DNA of 7,970 nt from an uncultured Eubacteriales bacterium. GTDB taxonomy: Bacteria; Bacillota; Clostridia; Oscillospirales; CAG-272. This document shows positions 5,803 to 7,970 of this stretch, one piece after another (the stretch's first letter is position 1; every line of letters starts with the position of its first letter). Position numbers and translations under genes: made by a program. Location: the NCBI GenBank assembly GCA_934477985.1, contig CAKSOR010000106.1, positions 1 through 7,970 on the forward strand. Direction: 5' to 3'. The notes beneath the pieces were generated by a model. The model saw nothing but the letters and a program-made list of their open reading frames with translations. It searched no databases and was not told where the DNA came from.

Positions 5803-6630
5803 ATGGCGGGAAATATGGGGATCGTGCCTTCCGGAATAGCTTTGCGGCGGGCTGAGTATCTGCTCGTCACGTCCTGCAAGGGCGGGGTCGGAAAGTCGAC
5901 CTCGGCGGTTGGGCTCGCGGCGGCGCTGGCAAGGCGCGGAAAGCGTGTCCTGCTCTGCGACTGCGACTTTGACATGCGCTGTCTTGACCTTATGCTCGGG
6001 CTTGAGAACGAGGTTGTTTACGACCTGTATGACGCGGCTGTGTGCCGTGTGCCGGTCGAGAAGGCGGTAATGCGGGTCGAAGGGCTCGAGGATCTCGGTT
6101 TCATCGCCGCGCCGTTCAGGGGCGGGGACGAGCTCACGCCGGAGATGCTGAAAGATGTTTTTACGCGGGCTGAGGCGGCTCTGGGGTATGAGTATATAAT
6201 ACTTGACACGCCGGGTTCGCTGGTCTCGGACGCGATACTTGGGACGGGGCTTCCCTTCACCGCCGTTATCGTGGCGTCGCACCAGCCGTCGAGCATACGC
6301 GCCGCTGACAAGACGGGAGAGTATCTCTCGGAGCGGCGGGTGAATGTCCAGAGGCTGCTTATAAACTGCTTTGACATGGACGGCGCTCTGTCGGGGAAAA
6401 GACCCGGGATAAACGAGATAATCGACCGCTCATTCATACAGCTCTGCGGGATAGTTCCCGAGGAGCGCGCTCTGATGCTTTCGGGCGAGAGGGGGAAGCT
6501 GACCGACGGCACGAACGCCGCGGCGGCGTTTGACAACATAGCGTGCCGGCTTATGGGGCGTTATGTACCGCTCTTCATGGGCTTCAAGGGTCACGGAGTG
6601 AAGCGAAGGATAAAGCGTCTGCTCAGGTGA
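5803..6630 (+). CDS. MinD-like P-loop ATPase (MinD/ParA superfamily)
   Basis: From the ATG at 5803 the protein has 275 residues, near MinD length. It shows the deviant Walker A motif KGGVGKST at 26-33 with the signature lysine, then DCDFDMRCLDLMLGLEN at 53-69, which parallels the MinD D-x-D...LDLLLGLEN segment. Next are IILDTPG at 132-138 and a GIVPEE...G block before the end, as in MinD. The C-terminus (GVKRRIKRLLR) is strongly basic and may be a membrane-targeting amphipathic helix. An upstream ATG at 5737 would add 22 residues but lacks a ribosome site, whereas GGGGTGAG lies just before 5803. A 6-bp hairpin (5770-5786) precedes that site. MinD positions the division septum with MinC and MinE or DivIVA; neither minC nor minE is adjacent. 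The next gene, mgsA-like, follows after 56 bp. A ParA-like partner for another process is the main alternative. Confidence 0.87.
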   Translation: MAGNMGIVPSGIALRRAEYLLVTSCKGGVGKSTSAVGLAAALARRGKRVLLCDCDFDMRCLDLMLGLENEVVYDLYDAAVCRVPVEKAVMRVEGLEDLGFIAAPFRGGDELTPEMLKDVFTRAEAALGYEYIILDTPGSLVSDAILGTGLPFTAVIVASHQPSSIRAADKTGEYLSERRVNVQRLLINCFDMDGALSGKRPGINEIIDRSFIQLCGIVPEERALMLSGERGKLTDGTNAAAAFDNIACRLMGRYVPLFMGFKGHGVKRRIKRLLR

Positions 6631-6646
6631 GCTGCTCATGTGAGCA
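6621..6646. repeat. Tandem pair of GCTCA-NN-TGAGC palindromes overlapping the minD-like stop codon
   Basis: GCTCAGGTGAGC (6621-6632) and GCTCATGTGAGC (6634-6645) repeat with a 13-bp period; the second extends to a 6-bp stem, TGCTCA-TG-TGAGCA (6633-6646). The first contains the minD-like TGA (6628-6630). The second is followed at once by TATAATTTTT, so it could be a weak terminator, or an operator beside a -10 box (6647-6652) for the next gene; there is no good -35. Confidence 0.6.
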
Positions 6647-6686
6647 TATAATTTTTGCGAGATATTTACGAAAGGATTTGATATAA

Positions 6687-7109
6687 ATGGAAATCGCTAT
6701 CATCGCTGACGACAAGAAAAAGGAACTCATGACGCAGTTCTGCATCGCGTACTGCGGCATACTGGCAAAGCATAATCTCTGCGCTACCGGCATCACCGGC
6801 AAGTACATATCAGAGGCTACGGGGCTTAAGATCGAGAGACTTCTCTCGGGCGCGCACGGAGGCGCGCAGCAGATAACCTCGCGTGTGGCGTACAACGAGA
6901 TTGACCTGCTTATATATTTCCGCGATACCTCGAAGGATATAGTTTTCGACGAGGAGGAATACAATCTTCTCCGCATGTGCGACGTATACAATATTCCGGT
7001 GGCGACGAACATCGCTACGGCGGAGGTGCTTGTGACGGCGCTCGAGAACGGCGGGCTTGACTGGCGCGAGATTGTGAACCCGAAGTCGGATTACAATCAC
7101 AGAAAGTGA
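6687..7109 (+). CDS. mgsA: Methylglyoxal synthase homologue with substituted active site
   Basis: The 140-residue protein aligns without gaps through most of its length to MgsA, which converts dihydroxyacetone phosphate to methylglyoxal. Phosphate-site residues are largely kept (ATGITG at 33-38 and SGAHGG at 54-59), and IPVATNIATAE at 103-113 is typical. However, the catalytic residues differ from the E. coli enzyme as I recall it. The Asp71 base is Ala60 (GGAQQ instead of GGDQQ), His98 is Phe87, Asp101 is Glu90 and His19 is Asp8, while Asp20 and Asp91 are kept as Asp9 and Asp80. It is therefore probably inactive as a standard synthase, or acts on another phosphorylated ligand or as a sensor. 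An AAAGGA site lies about 10 nt before the ATG. It follows the minD-like gene by 56 bp; in various Clostridia mgsA lies near min/rodA genes. Its last codons and stop fall within a 13-bp tandem repeat. Confidence 0.9.
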   Translation: MEIAIIADDKKKELMTQFCIAYCGILAKHNLCATGITGKYISEATGLKIERLLSGAHGGAQQITSRVAYNEIDLLIYFRDTSKDIVFDEEEYNLLRMCDVYNIPVATNIATAEVLVTALENGGLDWREIVNPKSDYNHRK

Positions 7110-7142
7110 TCAAGTGATCACAGGAAGTGATCACAGAAAGTG
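7096..7142. repeat. 13-bp tandem repeats with GTGATCAC palindromes at the mgsA-like stop
   Basis: Units of ATCACAGAAAGTG type occur at 7096-7108, 7117-7129 (one change, GG for GA) and 7130-7142, with a shortened ATCAAGTG at 7109-7116. Each full junction creates the palindrome GTGATCAC (7114-7121 and 7127-7134). The mgsA-like stop TGA (7107-7109) spans the first junction. The array is a candidate protein-binding repeat or a slippage-generated tract. Confidence 0.85.
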
Positions 7143-7153
7143 ATGACGCGGGA

Positions 7154-7167
7154 ATTTCCCGGGAAAT
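7154..7167. promoter_or_regulatory. Noc-binding-site-like palindrome
   Basis: ATTTCCCGGGAAAT is a perfect 14-bp palindrome identical to the core of the Noc-binding site described for Bacillus subtilis nucleoid occlusion protein; the outer bases of the 16-bp form (T and A) differ here (A and C). Noc is a ParB paralogue that binds such sites, spreads, associates with membrane and blocks division over the chromosome. The site lies between the GTGATCAC array and the hydrolase ribosome site GAGGAAG (7169-7175). Use by Noc is inference. Confidence 0.75.
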
Positions 7168-7178
7168 CGAGGAAGACA

Positions 7179-7970
7179 ATGACTTTCTTTACTGAAAACA
7201 TCACGGCGAACGGATATACAGTACCGCTTCGCTGTTACATACCCGACGTCTGTGGTAAGACCTCATACGCCGGGAGACGTCCGGCTGTCGTTATTTTTCC
7301 GGGCGGAGGATACGGGATCACGTATTCGGGCGAGGCTGAGCCGATCGCGCTTAAATACGCGGCGGACGGGATCTGTGCGTTTATACTTGATTACAGCTGT
7401 TCGCCGGTGAGATTTCCGACGCAGCAGTTACAGGCTTTCAAGGCGATACGTTTTGTGCGCGAGAATGCTGAGAGGTTCGGGATTGACGCGAAGAACATCG
7501 CGACCACCGGTTTCTCGGCGGGCGGGCATCTGTGTTCGACCACGGGCACGCTCTGGAACAAGTTCGGCGAGTATTTCAAGGCCGAGGGGATGGACGACGT
7601 GGACTGCCATGTCTACCGTCCGGACAAGCTGATACTCTGCTATCCGGTGATAAGCGCTGTGGAGCGGTTTTCGCACACTGGCTCTATAAAGAATCTGCTT
7701 GGCGAGCGGTATGAGGACGCCGCTTTACGGGAGTTTGTCTCGACCGAGAAGCAGGTTGACGATGAGACTCCGATGACCTTCATCTGGCACACCAGCGAGG
7801 ACACGGGAGTTCCGCCGCTTAACAGTTACAGTTTCGCGATGGCTCTGAGCGAGCACAACATTCCGTGCGAGGTGCATGTTTATCTGCACGGCGGGCACGG
7901 GCTCTGTCTGGGAACCTGTGTGACTGACGACCGGGATTTCTTCGCTCCGCACGAGGTTTCGGAGTGGATT
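7179..7970 (+). CDS. Alpha/beta hydrolase, esterase/acetyl-xylan-esterase-like, C-terminus beyond the window edge
   Basis: The visible 264 codons run open to the right edge. An oxyanion-hole-like PGGGY lies at 41-45, the nucleophile elbow GFSAGGH at 111-117 (Ser113), the probable acid in HTSEDTGVPP (Asp208), and the probable catalytic histidine in HGGHG (His240). The complete triad places it with small cytoplasmic carboxylesterases of the Aes/BD-FAE type often active on acetylated sugars. No signal peptide is visible, so it would act inside the cell. The ATG has GAGGAAG just upstream. No promoter is evident in the 69-bp gap after the mgsA-like gene, so cotranscription is likely, although the Noc-site-like palindrome and tandem repeats occupy that gap. 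The substrate cannot be told from sequence; only a few terminal residues appear to be missing. Confidence 0.9.
   Translation, partial: MTFFTENITANGYTVPLRCYIPDVCGKTSYAGRRPAVVIFPGGGYGITYSGEAEPIALKYAADGICAFILDYSCSPVRFPTQQLQAFKAIRFVRENAERFGIDAKNIATTGFSAGGHLCSTTGTLWNKFGEYFKAEGMDDVDCHVYRPDKLILCYPVISAVERFSHTGSIKNLLGERYEDAALREFVSTEKQVDDETPMTFIWHTSEDTGVPPLNSYSFAMALSEHNIPCEVHVYLHGGHGLCLGTCVTDDRDFFAPHEVSEWI

Overview
The window reads as a chromosomal segment of a fairly GC-rich member of the Clostridia, probably an Oscillospiraceae-like gut bacterium. This rests on the protein families and their sequences (GlyA, CinA, a MinD-like ATPase beside a methylglyoxal synthase homologue, AraC and LysR regulators) and on two Firmicutes-type chromosome-organisation sites. 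The taxonomic call is inference.

Layout. Positions 1-3690 are coded on the minus strand, in transcription order: glyA (3690-2437), a 500-base GC-rich hairpin island with a 95-bp direct repeat, a lysR-type regulator broken by an in-frame TAA (1885-965), and cinA (1005 to beyond the left edge), whose start lies inside the 3' end of the lysR remnant. Positions 3691-4577 form a divergent intergenic region. It holds the glyA promoter, a 200-bp MITE-like element with 22-bp terminal inverted repeats ending in TTAA, about 450 bases of unassigned and possibly decayed sequence, and a near-consensus promoter for an AraC-family regulator. Positions 4578-7970 are coded on the plus strand: the AraC-family regulator, a MinD-like ATPase, a methylglyoxal synthase homologue that has lost key catalytic residues, and an alpha/beta hydrolase cut by the right edge.

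The most interesting signals are non-coding. A perfect 16-bp parS palindrome (ParB/Spo0J site) is embedded in cinA at 31-46. A perfect 14-bp core of the Noc-binding site lies at 7154-7167, directly before the hydrolase ribosome binding site. Both in one 8-kb window suggest an origin-proximal domain where chromosome segregation and nucleoid occlusion proteins load. The same segment encodes a MinD-like ATPase with no MinC or MinE beside it. Palindrome repeats with a 13-bp period overlap the stop codons of both the minD-like and the mgsA-like gene, and a 14-bp palindrome sits between the -35 and -10 boxes of the minD-like promoter. Together these suggest a compact chromosome-organisation/division locus, but no function is proven from sequence alone.
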